A DNA stretch of 64,000 nucleotides from Protaetiibacter intestinalis (GCF_003627075.1 NZ_CP032630.1:2108001-2172000), one strand, 5' to 3'; positions 33,001 to 41,191 are shown, counted from the stretch's first letter. Program-made: numbers and translations. The notes: generated by a model from the letters alone, not told the origin.

Positions 33001-33596
33001 CGCTCGCGCTCGAGGAGTTCGCCGCGCTCGAGCAGCGCCACAAGTTCCTCACCGAGCAGCTCGCCGACCTCACCGCCACCCGCAAGGACCTGCTGACGAT
33101 CATCGAGGAGCTCGACGAGAAGATGCAGGACATCTTCGCGGCCGCCTTCGACGACACCAAGGCCGCCTTCGACGAGGTGTTCCCCATCCTGTTCCCCGGC
33201 GGCACGGGCTCGCTGCACCTCACCGACCCCGAGAACCTGCTCACGACGGGCATCGAGGTCACCGTGAAGCCCGCGGGCAAGAAGATCGAGCGCCTCTCGC
33301 TGCTCTCGGGCGGCGAGCGCTCGCTCGCGGCGGTCGCGCTGCTGTTCGCGATCTTCACCGCGCGCCCCAGCCCCTTCTACATCCTCGACGAGGTGGAGGC
33401 GGCGCTCGACGACGCCAACCTCGGCCGGCTGCTGAGCGTCATCGAGCGGCTGCGCGAGAACTCGCAGCTCATCGTCATCACGCACCAGAAGCGCACCATG
33501 GAGATCGCGGATGCGCTCTACGGCGTCTCGATGCGGCAGGACGGCGTGAGCGCCGTCGTCGGGCAACGCGTGGCGACGGAGGAACGCGCGAGCTGA
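30018..33596 (+). CDS. smc: Chromosome segregation ATPase SMC
   Basis: A 1192-residue SMC protein that folds and segregates the chromosome with ScpA/ScpB. It has an N-terminal ATPase half with Walker A 'GPNGSGKSNVVDGLAWVMG' (about 32-50), a long coiled coil and a hinge near 500-660. A second coiled coil and the C-terminal 'LSGGERSLAAVALLFAIF' plus 'YILDEVEAALDD' follow. The GTG at 30018 has GGAGGAGG upstream. A palindromic DNA element occupies codons 944-968 in frame, adding an Ala/Asp/Glu-rich stretch near the end of the coiled coil. The gene is otherwise complete. Confidence 0.97.
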   Translation: MHLKSLTLKGFKSFAQPTTFAFEKGVTCVVGPNGSGKSNVVDGLAWVMGEQGAKTLRGGKMEDVIFAGTATRGPLGRAEVQLTIDNADGALPIEYSEVTISRTLFRNGGSEYAINGEQCRLLDVQELLSDSGLGREMHVIVGQGQLDQVLHATPEDRRGFIEEAAGILKHRRRKEKTLRKLDAMQANLTRLSDLAGEIRRQLKPLGQQAQIAREAQTIAAIVRDARARLLADEVVELRRAITDVTRSESERKTERVVLQEQLDQSKLRQARIEQSMTGDAVDEARRVAFGLEQVQDHLRSLFTLANQRLSLLGQQAELPGMNSTLSESAVADAFAEAERLQAGIAEAEAVLGRATAATATARASLDSLDEEISAQSALVSQHDLEQGRLAGAVRAAEERRAATVAQLERQKAAASAAEERREAARTELVALEGDDAGAAEDTELAGAVEAAETAVAALQERVDALREELHAAERERDALAARTSALTLATDQRDGSQQIIGLSGIRGLVAEHIKVAAGYEAAIAAALGSLADAVLADSWDAGVAALDHARGAEAGRVEIVVADAAAPADPVNLPAGVRAAASLVTGPNGIRGVLAGVVVADGLAEARAAWPALAKTGGITVITREGEVLAEHVLRGGSAGGRSRLELLAERDAAQEKLVGVTTTIERRAGELAEHREQLDLARIDLVQASGALKEFETRLAERSEALGRSRVQLEASAAESERLAEAVAGLGEQVAAADAVVERAVAERDAHAATPRPMLDVSARDGLLAELEAARAAEVGARVELETARERVRAQREQAEQLKRRLEAERHAAEEAARLAVIRRHQIDAAEGVIEALPAVLDTADRSVTEARVALAAAEAERAKQNEELSELRRAEAQLRERLTALNENVHGLEMQAYEKKLHLSSLIERAADELGLVEEVLVAEYGPEVPVPVDAPPASAVSATQENQTDAASDAPEDVDVPELRTEPFDRAKQKARLDKAERQFAQLGRVNPLALEEFAALEQRHKFLTEQLADLTATRKDLLTIIEELDEKMQDIFAAAFDDTKAAFDEVFPILFPGGTGSLHLTDPENLLTTGIEVTVKPAGKKIERLSLLSGGERSLAAVALLFAIFTARPSPFYILDEVEAALDDANLGRLLSVIERLRENSQLIVITHQKRTMEIADALYGVSMRQDGVSAVVGQRVATEERAS
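32847..32919. repeat. Palindromic element inside the smc coding sequence
   Basis: TCCGCAACTCAGGA (32847-32860) and its exact reverse complement (32906-32919) lie 45 bases apart within smc. The frame stays open through both arms, and the encoded segment is Ala/Asp/Gln-rich rather than coiled-coil. I see one copy in this window. The similarity in layout to the intergenic palindromes suggests insertion of a short mobile or REP-type element. Confidence 0.7.
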
Positions 33597-33634
33597 GCGC
33601 TCCGCACCCCTGTCGCGACGGCGGTCCGCTCCGC

Positions 33635-33640
33635 TAGCTT
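33635..33640 (+). promoter_or_regulatory. Leaderless -10 TAGCTT for the membrane protein at 33647
   Basis: TAGCTT, six bases, then ATG at 33647, 38 bases after the smc stop. Confidence 0.55.
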
Positions 33641-33646
33641 TCCCCC

Positions 33647-35284
33647 ATGACCCCACGCCCGCGGCGCGCCCTGCCGGCGATGCTCGCGGCAGCGGCGTCC
33701 CTGCTCGGCGCGATCGCGGTCGCCTCGCCCGCCGCCGCCGACGAGGCGGACTGCGCGGACGCCTCCCTCGCGCAGGGCGGGTACTCGATCTTCGAGCTGC
33801 AGCAGCGTTTCGTGCCGGAGCCCCTGCGCGGCACGGGGTGGGACTGCGCCACCCGCATCGCCGACCGCCCGTTCGAGGACGGCCGGTACGACATCTCCTA
33901 CACGCTGCTGTGGGCGGGGATCGGCGCGGGCGACGCCATCGGCATCCTCGAGCGCTTCGCCGACGCCGGCTGGCTGGACGGCACCGAGATGATCTCCGCC
34001 ACCGCATCCGACGGCCGCACCGAGAACGACCGGATGGCGGCGAGCAGCCTGCGCGGCTGGGATCCGCCGCCCTCGCAGATCATCACGCGCTTCAGCGACG
34101 CCCGCGACGGCGAGAACATCATCGAGTTCGACTTCGAGGACGGCCTGGTCGGCGCCGTCGACCCGGGGCTCGAGGCGCCGACACTGGAGATCGCGGTGTA
34201 CCTCCGGGCGCCCGTCGACGCGACCGGCGCATCCGACCCGAGCGTGCTGAGCTCGCTGCGCACGATCGCGCAGGCCCTGCCGAGCTCGACGCAGCTCGCC
34301 TTCCTCGGCGGCTCGGCCGTGTTCCTCATGCTCGTCGTCGGCTTCCCGGGCTACCTGTTCAACAAGGTGCTCGAGAAGCACTGGAGCGGGTTCGCGCGGT
34401 GGCTGCACCTGCGGCGGCGGCGCCGGGTGTCGAAGCCGCCGCGACCCGGCTCGGCGGCCGAGGCGGCGTTCGCCGCGGATGCCGCGGCCGGGGCCCCGGC
34501 ACGTCGCGCGCCGTCGTGGCTCGTGTGGCCGGGATTCGTGGCGGCCGCGATCATCTCCGGCTTCGTCGACCCCGCGTTCGGCCCCAACCCGATGTCGGTG
34601 CGGCTGCTCGTGACCGCGCTCATCTCCTTCGTGCTGCTCAACGTGGTCGGCTGGCTGCTCGTCATCGGCGTGCTGCGTCGCATCCAGCCCGACGCGCGCC
34701 CGCGCATCACCTTCCGCTGGGGGTCGCTCGTGGTCGTCGCCCTGACGGTGCTCGTCGCGCGGCTGCTCGACTTCCAGCCGGGTGTCGTCTTCGGCCTCGT
34801 CGCCGGCCTCACCTTCGCGATCACCCTCGCGGCATCCCGGGACGCCCTCGTCATCCTGCTCGGCTCGGGTGCCGCGCTCGCGATGGCCGGGCTCGCCTGG
34901 ATCGGGTTCAGCGCGCTCGCACCGGTCGCGGATGCCGTGCCCGGCAGCGTGCTGCTGCGCGGCGTCGTGGAGCTCTGCTCGGGCGTCGTCGTGGAGGGGA
35001 TCTCGACGCTGCCGCTCGCGCTGCTGCCGCTGCTCGCCCTCGACGGGGCCGTGCTGTTCGCGTGGCGCAAGTGGGTGTGGGCGGTCGCCTACGCGGTCGG
35101 TGCGGCCGCGTTCGTGCTCGTGATGTTCACGATCCCCGAGGCGTGGGGCGAGATCGGCGGCGGATTCGGCCGTTGGCTGCTGCTGTTCGTGGGGCTCGCG
35201 GCGCTCGCGGTGGGGGCGTGGGCGGTCGACGTCGTGATCGAGCGGCGCCGGAAGGCCGCGGGGCCCGCCCCGGCCGGGGGCTGA
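33647..35284 (+). CDS. Secreted-domain multi-pass membrane protein, function unknown
   Basis: A 545-residue protein with a signal peptide (about 1-32), an extracellular domain of about 180 residues and roughly nine membrane helices. One helix is followed by the motif 'GFPGYLFNKVLEKHW' near 230-245. This layout resembles actinobacterial FGLLP-motif membrane proteins, but I am not certain of that family. It sits alone between smc and the convergent histidine phosphatase gene. No catalytic motif was seen. Confidence 0.75.
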   Translation: MTPRPRRALPAMLAAAASLLGAIAVASPAAADEADCADASLAQGGYSIFELQQRFVPEPLRGTGWDCATRIADRPFEDGRYDISYTLLWAGIGAGDAIGILERFADAGWLDGTEMISATASDGRTENDRMAASSLRGWDPPPSQIITRFSDARDGENIIEFDFEDGLVGAVDPGLEAPTLEIAVYLRAPVDATGASDPSVLSSLRTIAQALPSSTQLAFLGGSAVFLMLVVGFPGYLFNKVLEKHWSGFARWLHLRRRRRVSKPPRPGSAAEAAFAADAAAGAPARRAPSWLVWPGFVAAAIISGFVDPAFGPNPMSVRLLVTALISFVLLNVVGWLLVIGVLRRIQPDARPRITFRWGSLVVVALTVLVARLLDFQPGVVFGLVAGLTFAITLAASRDALVILLGSGAALAMAGLAWIGFSALAPVADAVPGSVLLRGVVELCSGVVVEGISTLPLALLPLLALDGAVLFAWRKWVWAVAYAVGAAAFVLVMFTIPEAWGEIGGGFGRWLLLFVGLAALAVGAWAVDVVIERRRKAAGPAPAGG

Positions 35285-35290
35285 GGCGCC

Positions 35291-35845
35291 TCAGCCGACC
35301 GGTTCGCCGTTGATGGTGAGCACGCGCCAGGCGTCGCCCTCGCGCTCGATCGCCGACACGGTGCCGTTGAGGATGACGTCGACGGGGTGGCCCGTGAGGC
35401 GGATGAGCGTGTACTTCATGATCGTGCCGTGGCACACCACCACGACGTTCTGGTCGGGGTAGTCCTCGTCGATGCGGGCGAGTCCGCGCAGGCAGCGCTC
35501 GACGACCGCGTCGAGCGGCTCGGCGCCGGGGTAGTCGCGGCGCGGCCAGCGCGCCATCGTCTCCGTGCTCGGGGCGCCCTCGAGGGGGCCGTAGTCGCGC
35601 TCCGCGAGCTCGGGGTAGGCGGGTCCGAGCGGCAGACCGAGGCCGTCGGCGACGATCTGCGCGGTCTCGCGCGCCCGCGACAGCGGCGAGCTGACCACGG
35701 CATCCCAGCTCCAGTCGGCGAGCATCTCGACGGCGTCCCGCGCCTGTTCGCGCCCCGTGTCGTTGAGCGGGATGTCGCTCGAACCCTGGATGCGGTCGTC
35801 CCGATTCCAGTCGGTCTGGCCATGGCGGATGAAGGCGAGCGTCAC
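35291..35845 (-). CDS. Histidine phosphatase family protein
   Basis: A 184-residue phosphoglycerate-mutase-like phosphatase. The phosphorylated histidine is in 'LAFIRHGQTDWNRDDRIQG' (about residues 4-22), the partner arginine and glutamate in 'SSPLSRARETAQI' and 'ERDYGPLEG', and the second histidine in 'VVVCHGTIMKY'. Substrates range from phosphosugars to phosphoproteins and cannot be chosen here. The GTG at 35845 is preceded by CAGGAT at 35852-35857 on the minus strand, six bases away. It is divergent from ftsY, with 39 bases between the start codons. Confidence 0.92.
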   Translation of the reverse strand: MTLAFIRHGQTDWNRDDRIQGSSDIPLNDTGREQARDAVEMLADWSWDAVVSSPLSRARETAQIVADGLGLPLGPAYPELAERDYGPLEGAPSTETMARWPRRDYPGAEPLDAVVERCLRGLARIDEDYPDQNVVVVCHGTIMKYTLIRLTGHPVDVILNGTVSAIEREGDAWRVLTINGEPVG

Positions 35846-35872
35846 CCGACCATCCTGCCAGCGGCCGGACGG

Positions 35873-35878
35873 TAGCCT
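35873..35878 (+). promoter_or_regulatory. ftsY: Leaderless -10 TAGCCT for ftsY
   Basis: TAGCCT, six bases, then the ATG at 35885. The divergent phosphatase -10 on the minus strand (35852-35857) is 15 bases away, so both genes are served by one compact region. Confidence 0.6.
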
Positions 35879-35884
35879 GGGCGC

Positions 35885-36754
35885 ATGGCGGCATCCTGGT
35901 CTCTCGGCGGCGCGCTGCGCGGCATGTTCGCGAAGGCGACGATCGACGAGGGCACCTGGGACGACCTCGAGTCGGCGCTCCTGGGGGCCGACTTCGGGCC
36001 CGACCTCACCGAGACGATCGTCGACGAGCTGCGCGCCAAGGTGGAGCGCTACCGCACGACCGACCCGAAGGACCTGCAGCGGATGCTGCGCGAGACGATC
36101 GAGGAGCGCCTCGCGCGCCTCGACTCGACCCTCACCCTCAGCAATCGTCCCGCGGTCGTGCTCGTGGTGGGGGTGAACGGCGTCGGCAAGACGACGACGA
36201 TCGGCAAGTTCGCGAAGTTCCTCACCAACCACGGGCGCAGCGTCGTCGTGGGCGCGGCCGACACCTTCCGGGCGGCGGCCGTCGAGCAGCTCGCGACGTG
36301 GGCCGAGCGTGCCGGCGCCCGCATCGTGCGGCCGCAGCAGGCGGGGCAGGATCCGGCATCCGTCGCGTTCCAGACGGTCGAACTCGCGCAGCGCGAGGGC
36401 GTCGAGATCGTGCTCGTCGACACCGCGGGGCGCCTGCAGAACAAGTCGGGCCTCATGGACGAGCTCGCCAAGGTGCGGCGCGTCGTCGAGAAGCTCGAGC
36501 CGATCGCCGAGGTGCTGCTCGTGCTCGACGCGACGACCGGGCAGAACGGGCTCGCCCAGGCGGACGCCTTCCTCGAGCACGCGGGCGTCACGGGGCTCGT
36601 GCTCACCAAGCTCGACGGCACGGCGAAGGGCGGCTTCGTGCTCGCCGTGCAGGAGAAGACCGGTATCCCCGTGAAGCTCGTCGGCCAGGGCGAGGGCATC
36701 GGCGACCTCACGGGCTTCACGCCGCACGCGTTCGCGCAGCAGCTCATCGGCTGA
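35885..36754 (+). CDS. ftsY: Signal recognition particle receptor FtsY
   Basis: A 289-residue SRP GTPase receptor that docks ribosome-SRP complexes at the membrane. It has an N-domain helical bundle (about 1-85) and a G domain with 'GVNGVGKTTTIGKFAKF', 'AADTFRAAAVEQL', 'LVDTAGRLQNK' and 'LTKLDGTAKGG'. The long acidic N-terminal A domain of E. coli FtsY is absent, so only the minimal NG domain remains. smc-ftsY-ffh is the ordinary order, here with accessory genes between. Confidence 0.96.
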   Translation: MAASWSLGGALRGMFAKATIDEGTWDDLESALLGADFGPDLTETIVDELRAKVERYRTTDPKDLQRMLRETIEERLARLDSTLTLSNRPAVVLVVGVNGVGKTTTIGKFAKFLTNHGRSVVVGAADTFRAAAVEQLATWAERAGARIVRPQQAGQDPASVAFQTVELAQREGVEIVLVDTAGRLQNKSGLMDELAKVRRVVEKLEPIAEVLLVLDATTGQNGLAQADAFLEHAGVTGLVLTKLDGTAKGGFVLAVQEKTGIPVKLVGQGEGIGDLTGFTPHAFAQQLIG

Positions 36755-36780
36755 CGTGCCCACCCGGCGCGCGGTGTCGC

Positions 36781-38016
36781 TCAGCGCAGGGTGAGGCGGC
36801 GCGGGCGGTGGGCCGCGTCGAGGCGCGGCTCGGCGAGCGAGCGGATGCGGTCGGCGTCGAGCCCCGCGGACGGGTCGACGTGCAGCTCGGCCGTCAGCAC
36901 GTGGCCGAGCAGCTCGTGCGGCTCGGCCTCGACGCGCACCCTCCGCACGCCGGGGATCGCCCGCAGCACCGCCGCGGTGCGGGCGGGGTCGACGAGTTCG
37001 CCCCCGTGGTCGAGCCTGCCGTCCGTGCGGCCGAGCACGCGCAGCCGGCCCTCGACGAGCTCGCCGCGGTCGCCCGGATGCCGCCAGCCCCGCGCGCCGG
37101 GGGAGCGCAGCACGATCGCGCCGTCCGCGGCCAGGCGGATGCGGCATCCGGCGAGCGGGCGCCCGTCGAGGGCGACGGTGCCCGCCTCGGTCGTGCCGTA
37201 GGCGTCGAGCACCCGTGCACCCTCCGCGCGCATCCGCTCCGCGAGCCCCGCGTCGAGCCGCGACGAGCCGCTCACGACGAGCCGCACCCCCCGCCACGCG
37301 CCCGGTGCGTCGAGGCGGGCGAGCTGCGCGGGCACCCCCGTGACGGTCGCGGGGGTCTCCGCGAGCAGCGCCCGTTGCTCCTCGAGCGGCAGCCCGGAGC
37401 CGAGCACGACCGGCCGCCCGTGGGCGAGGCCCGCGAGCACGGCGCTCAGGCCGTGCCCGTGGTCGGGCGGAGCGAGCACGAGCAGCGCGCCGTCGGGCGG
37501 GGCGATGCGGCGGTCGAGGTCGGCCAGTTGCAGCAGGCGCCGGATGCCGAGCCGGCCGGCCCCGGGGCGGGGGACGCCCGTCGTACCGGAGGACAGCGTC
37601 CGCACGCGCCCGGGCCCGCGACGCGGCGCACCCACCACCGGGTCGGCGTGGGCCGCGCGCTCCTCCGGGGCGAGGCGCGGACCGAGCGGCACGACGTCGC
37701 ACCCGGCGACCACCGCGGCGAGCAGCTCGACGAGCCCCGGGATGCCGCCGTCGAGCTCCACGCCGAGCCGCGTTCCGGGGGAGTGCTGCACGGCGAGCTC
37801 GGCGGCGCGCTCCCGCACGCGCTCGGCGAGGGCGCCCGCGGTGAGCCGCTCGGCTCCGCGGATGAGGGCCACGGCATCGCGGTCGCGTCGCGCCGCGACC
37901 GCGACGGGCGCGGCGGCGCCCCAGCCGAGCGCCGCGGGCCCCGTCGCGAGGAGCAGCCGGACGAGGTGCGCGGCCGCCCGCGGGGTGGCGGACGGGCCGG
38001 GCCGGAGGGTCGTCAC
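36781..38016 (-). CDS. AMP-binding (ANL superfamily) protein lacking the C-terminal catalytic lysine
   Basis: A 411-residue protein, short for an acyl-CoA synthetase. The phosphate loop 'LSSGTTGVPRPG' and the adenine motif 'YGTTEAGTV' are present, as is a hinge region with 'GRTDGRLDHGGELV'. It ends 'AHRPRRLTLR', just where the A10 motif with the catalytic lysine (GK) should follow. The adenylation half-reaction may therefore be impaired. The GTG overlaps the stop of the upstream SDR gene, so the two form an operon, possibly acting on a fatty or polyketide acid. The 3' end converges on ftsY. Confidence 0.8.
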   Translation of the reverse strand: MTTLRPGPSATPRAAAHLVRLLLATGPAALGWGAAAPVAVAARRDRDAVALIRGAERLTAGALAERVRERAAELAVQHSPGTRLGVELDGGIPGLVELLAAVVAGCDVVPLGPRLAPEERAAHADPVVGAPRRGPGRVRTLSSGTTGVPRPGAGRLGIRRLLQLADLDRRIAPPDGALLVLAPPDHGHGLSAVLAGLAHGRPVVLGSGLPLEEQRALLAETPATVTGVPAQLARLDAPGAWRGVRLVVSGSSRLDAGLAERMRAEGARVLDAYGTTEAGTVALDGRPLAGCRIRLAADGAIVLRSPGARGWRHPGDRGELVEGRLRVLGRTDGRLDHGGELVDPARTAAVLRAIPGVRRVRVEAEPHELLGHVLTAELHVDPSAGLDADRIRSLAEPRLDAAHRPRRLTLR

Positions 38017-38834
38017 CCCGCCTCCTGCGCCGCGGCCAGCCGACGCTGCCAGCGCCGTCCCACCCGCTCGGCGAGGCCCGGTGCGAGTGTCGCCGCGAAG
38101 CCGACGAGGCCCACCCACCACGCCTGCACGAGCCGCCGCCGTCCGAGCGCGGCGACGAGCAGCATCCGCGCCGCGCGATCGGCCGACATGGCGCGGGCCT
38201 CGCGGTAGGCGGCCGTGGGTGCGCTCATCGCCGTGCGCACGAGCGGCAGCCGCACCGCGCCGAACGTCACGCCCTCGGGCCGTGTCTCGGCGTCGACGTC
38301 GCGGATCCACCGCTCGAGCGCGGCCTTCGAGGCGACGTACGCCGACCAGCCGGGGGCCGGCACGGCGAGCGCCGCGGTCGACGAGACCACGACGCGTCCG
38401 CGCCCGGAGGCCCGCATGGCGGGCAGCAGTTCGAGCAGCAGCGCCGCGTGCCCCGTGTAGTTCGCGGCGACCGTGCGCTGCACGTCGTGCGCGCGGCCCG
38501 CCGAGTCGCGCGCCGTACGGCGGATCGAGTGGCCGGCGTTCGCGAGCACGAGCGCCGGGGCGCCGTGCTCGGCGAGGATGCGGTGCGCGGTCTCGGCCGT
38601 GGCGGTCGCGTCGCGCAGTTCGAGCGGGACGGTCGCCGCGTCGCCGCCCGCCGCACGGATGCCGCTCGCGAGCTCCTCGAGCGCCTCGGCATCCCGCGCG
38701 AGCAGCACGACCCGGGCGCCGGCCGCCCCCAGCATCCGGGCCGCCGCGGCCCCGATCCCGCGCGAGGCGCCCGTCACCACGACGACCCGCCCGCCGAACG
38801 CGGCACGCAGCCTCCGCTCGAGTCGCGCCGTCAT
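38013..38834 (-). CDS. Short-chain dehydrogenase/reductase
   Basis: A 273-residue SDR enzyme. The cofactor motif 'VVTGASRGIGAAAARMLG' (about 19-36) suggests NADPH, and 'LANAGHS' and the catalytic Ser with Tyr-x-x-x-Lys ('SAYVASKAALERW') are visible. The C-terminal hydrophobic stretch 'QAWWVGLVGFAATLAPGLAERVG' could associate with the membrane. It leads a two-gene operon with the AMP-binding protein. The promoter TAGCGT at 38841-38846 (minus strand) is exactly six bases before the ATG. The substrate is unknown. Confidence 0.9.
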   Translation of the reverse strand: MTARLERRLRAAFGGRVVVVTGASRGIGAAAARMLGAAGARVVLLARDAEALEELASGIRAAGGDAATVPLELRDATATAETAHRILAEHGAPALVLANAGHSIRRTARDSAGRAHDVQRTVAANYTGHAALLLELLPAMRASGRGRVVVSSTAALAVPAPGWSAYVASKAALERWIRDVDAETRPEGVTFGAVRLPLVRTAMSAPTAAYREARAMSADRAARMLLVAALGRRRLVQAWWVGLVGFAATLAPGLAERVGRRWQRRLAAAQEAG

Positions 38835-38840
38835 GCGCCC

Positions 38841-38846
38841 ACGCTA
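38841..38846 (-). promoter_or_regulatory. Leaderless -10 TAGCGT for the SDR operon
   Basis: Read on the minus strand: TAGCGT, six bases, ATG at 38834. Confidence 0.6.
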
Positions 38847-38955
38847 GCCGTCGCGACGCCCCGGTCTGTAGGAACTCCTGCATGACGTCGGAACTCCCGG
38901 CGAGCACGGATGTCGGGCCCGCACAAGCCACGCGGACGCGGCGGGGCGGATGCGG

Positions 38956-38961
38956 CAGGAT
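38956..38961 (+). promoter_or_regulatory. Leaderless -10 CAGGAT for the LLM gene at 38968
   Basis: CAGGAT, six bases, then GTG 38968. The spacing favours this GTG over the in-frame ATG at 38950. Confidence 0.5.
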
Positions 38962-38967
38962 GGCCGG

Positions 38968-40014
38968 GTGAGCGACGACGCGACGACCGGCACCCCCTTC
39001 CTCATCGACGCGGGAGGCGACCCCGGCACCGGACCCCGCACCTTCGCCGACGGCGCCGCCGGCCTCGAGGCGGCCGGCTACGACGGCATCTTCGCCGCCG
39101 AGACCAAGCACGACCCCTTCGTCGCCCTCACCGCCGCGGCCATGCGCACCGAGCGGGTCGACCTCATGACGGGCATCGCGGTCGCCTTCGCGCGCAACCC
39201 CATGACGGTCGCCGAGACCGCGAACGACCTGCAGCTCGTCTCGGGCGGCCGCTTCATCCTCGGCCTCGGCTCGCAGGTGAAGCCGCACATCGAGCGCCGC
39301 TTCTCGATGCCGTGGTCGGCGCCCGCCGCCCGGATGCGGGAGTTCGTCGGTGCGGTGCGCGCCATCTGGTCGGCGTGGGAGACGGGTGAGAAGCTCGCCT
39401 TCGACGGGGAGCACTACCGCCACACCCTCATGACACCGTTCTTCTCGCCGGGCCCCAACCCGCACGGCACCCCGCCGATCTGGATCGCCGCCGTCGGCGA
39501 GCGGATGACCGAGACCGCGGGCGCCGTCGCCGACGGCCTGCTCGCCCACACCTTCACGACCGAGCGCTACCTGCGCGAGGTGACGCGTCCGGCGCTCGAG
39601 CGCGGGGCGGCATCCGCGGGTCGCGACGCGGCGGCGCTCGGCATCAGCGTGCCCGCGTTCGTCGCGATCGGCGAGACGGATGAGGAGCTCGCCCGGGCGA
39701 TCCAGGCGACCAAGGGGCAGATCGCCTTCTACGGCTCGACCCCCGACTACCTGCCGGTGCTCGCCCTGCACGGCTGGGAGGGCGTGCACGAGAAGCTCAA
39801 CGCGGCCGCCCGTCGCGGCGAGTGGAAGACGATGGGTGAGCACGTCGACGACGAGATGCTGGCGGCGTTCGCCGCGGTCGGCTCGCCCGCCGAGGTCGCC
39901 GCGCAGCTGCGCGCCCGGTTCGGCGGCCTCGCGACGCGACTGTCGTTCAGCGCGAGCTACCCCATCCGCCCCGAGCTGGCCGGTCAGCTGCTGGCCGCCC
40001 TGCGCACCGCCTGA
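38968..40014 (+). CDS. F420-dependent LLM oxidoreductase (TIGR03617-like)
   Basis: A 348-residue LLM TIM barrel. 'GYDGIFAAETKHDPFVALTAAAM', 'GIAVAFARNPMTVAETANDLQLVSGGRF' and 'LGLGSQVKPHIERRFSMPWSAPAARMRE' match what I recall of the MSMEG_2256 (TIGR03617) family of putative F420-dependent enzymes, common in mycobacteria and relatives. The reaction is unknown. The GTG start is chosen from promoter spacing. It converges on the membrane protein gene at 40019 with a 4-base gap. Confidence 0.85.
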   Translation: MSDDATTGTPFLIDAGGDPGTGPRTFADGAAGLEAAGYDGIFAAETKHDPFVALTAAAMRTERVDLMTGIAVAFARNPMTVAETANDLQLVSGGRFILGLGSQVKPHIERRFSMPWSAPAARMREFVGAVRAIWSAWETGEKLAFDGEHYRHTLMTPFFSPGPNPHGTPPIWIAAVGERMTETAGAVADGLLAHTFTTERYLREVTRPALERGAASAGRDAAALGISVPAFVAIGETDEELARAIQATKGQIAFYGSTPDYLPVLALHGWEGVHEKLNAAARRGEWKTMGEHVDDEMLAAFAAVGSPAEVAAQLRARFGGLATRLSFSASYPIRPELAGQLLAALRTA

Positions 40015-40018
40015 GGCG

Positions 40019-40651
40019 TCAGCCGGTCGGCAGCGTCACCTGGCCGGTGGCGATCAACACGATCGTCGAGATGACCGCGACGGTGAGCATGAGCACGACC
40101 GTGCCGCCCGTGAGCAGCGCCACGACGAGCCACGGGTGCCGCGTCGTCCAGCCGATCGTGCCGGGGTAGCGCTCCGTGAGGTCGATGGCCGTGAGCCCCG
40201 CGGGCGCCCGCACGATGGGGGCGCCGATCGCCGTCGCGAGCTGCTCGAGCTCGGCGTCCTCCCACAGCTCGGCCGAGAGCGCGAACATCCGCTCGCGCAC
40301 GGGCGAGACCCCGTACAGGGTCGGCCGCCGCGTGCCGGGCAGCGGCACGAACACGAGCGCGCCGATCGAGTGCACGCTCCAGCGTCGGGTGTGCAGCACA
40401 CCCCGGATGCGCAGCTCGCCGTCCGCGACGCTCGCCTGGGCGCGGGCGAAGTACACGGCGAGACCGAGCCCCGTCAGCAGGATGCCGGCGCCGAGCACGA
40501 CGAGCGCGAGCCCGAAACTCGGCCAGGCGGCCACCATGACCGCCACGAGCAGCAGCGGGGCGAGCCAGAGCAGCCGCACGAGCATCCGTCGGTGGAAGGC
40601 GGGCCAGGACGGGTGGAAGGTGCGCGGCTCGCCGGGTGCCGCATCCGTCAC
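40019..40651 (-). CDS. PH-domain-like membrane protein
   Basis: A 210-residue protein with two adjacent membrane helices (about 25-70), a beta-rich stretch resembling bacterial PH domains ('ADGELRIRGVLHTRRWSVHSIGALVFVPLPG') and a C-terminal membrane helix near 178-203. The function is unknown. The GTG overlaps the gamma-carbonic-anhydrase stop, so it is the second gene of a two-gene operon. Confidence 0.75.
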   Translation of the reverse strand: MTDAAPGEPRTFHPSWPAFHRRMLVRLLWLAPLLLVAVMVAAWPSFGLALVVLGAGILLTGLGLAVYFARAQASVADGELRIRGVLHTRRWSVHSIGALVFVPLPGTRRPTLYGVSPVRERMFALSAELWEDAELEQLATAIGAPIVRAPAGLTAIDLTERYPGTIGWTTRHPWLVVALLTGGTVVLMLTVAVISTIVLIATGQVTLPTG

Positions 40652-41163
40652 GTGAGCTCCCGGTGGCGGGCGGAGAGCCCCAGGTAGATCTCGGCGTTGC
40701 GGCGGATGCCGGCGACCTCCTCGTCGCTCAGCTCGCGGCGCACCTTCGCCGGCACGCCCGCGACGAGCGACCGCGGCGGCACGACGGTGCCCTCGAGCAC
40801 GAGCGCCCCGGCCGCCACGAGCGACTCGCGCCCGATGACCGCGTGGTTGAGGATCGTCGCGTTCATGCCGATGAGGCAGTCGTCTTCGACCGTGCAGCCG
40901 TGCACGACGGCGCCGTGGCCCACGGAGACGCCCGCACCGATCGTGGTCGGCACGCCCGCATCCACGTGCACGACGACGTTGTCCTGCAGGTTCGAGCCCG
41001 CGCCGAGCGTGATGGTGTCGCTGTCGGCGCGCAGCACGGCCCCGTAGAACACCGAGGAGCCCGGCTGCAGCACGACGTCGCCGATGACGGTCGCGTTCGG
41101 CGCGACCCACGCCGTCTCGTCGATGCGCGGCTCGCGACCGCCGAAGCCCAGGATGACGCTCAT
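40648..41163 (-). CDS. Gamma carbonic anhydrase family protein
   Basis: A 171-residue left-handed beta-helix protein of hexapeptide repeats. The zinc histidines are in 'NLQDNVVVHVDAG', 'GHGAVVHGC' and 'NHAVIG', the set expected for gamma-class carbonic anhydrases and the YrdA/PaaY group. Activity on CO2 is not certain for this subgroup. It starts at ATG 41163 with TAGCGT (41170-41175, minus strand) six bases away. It is divergent from ffh, with a 35-bp repeat between the two promoters. Confidence 0.92.
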   Translation of the reverse strand: MSVILGFGGREPRIDETAWVAPNATVIGDVVLQPGSSVFYGAVLRADSDTITLGAGSNLQDNVVVHVDAGVPTTIGAGVSVGHGAVVHGCTVEDDCLIGMNATILNHAVIGRESLVAAGALVLEGTVVPPRSLVAGVPAKVRRELSDEEVAGIRRNAEIYLGLSARHRELT

Positions 41164-41169
41164 CCCGCC

Positions 41170-41175
41170 ACGCTA
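41170..41175 (-). promoter_or_regulatory. Leaderless -10 TAGCGT for the gamma carbonic anhydrase operon
   Basis: On the minus strand: TAGCGT, six bases, ATG 41163. Its -35 region falls inside the repeat at 41192-41226. Confidence 0.6.
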
Positions 41176-41191
41176 CCGCGCCACCCCCGCG

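Noticed and set aside
36781..39843. A 1020-codon open frame on the minus strand covering three genes
   Set aside because: Only its first part is the AMP-binding gene. The rest reads through the SDR and LLM genes in the wrong frame and is an arginine/alanine-rich product of high GC content.
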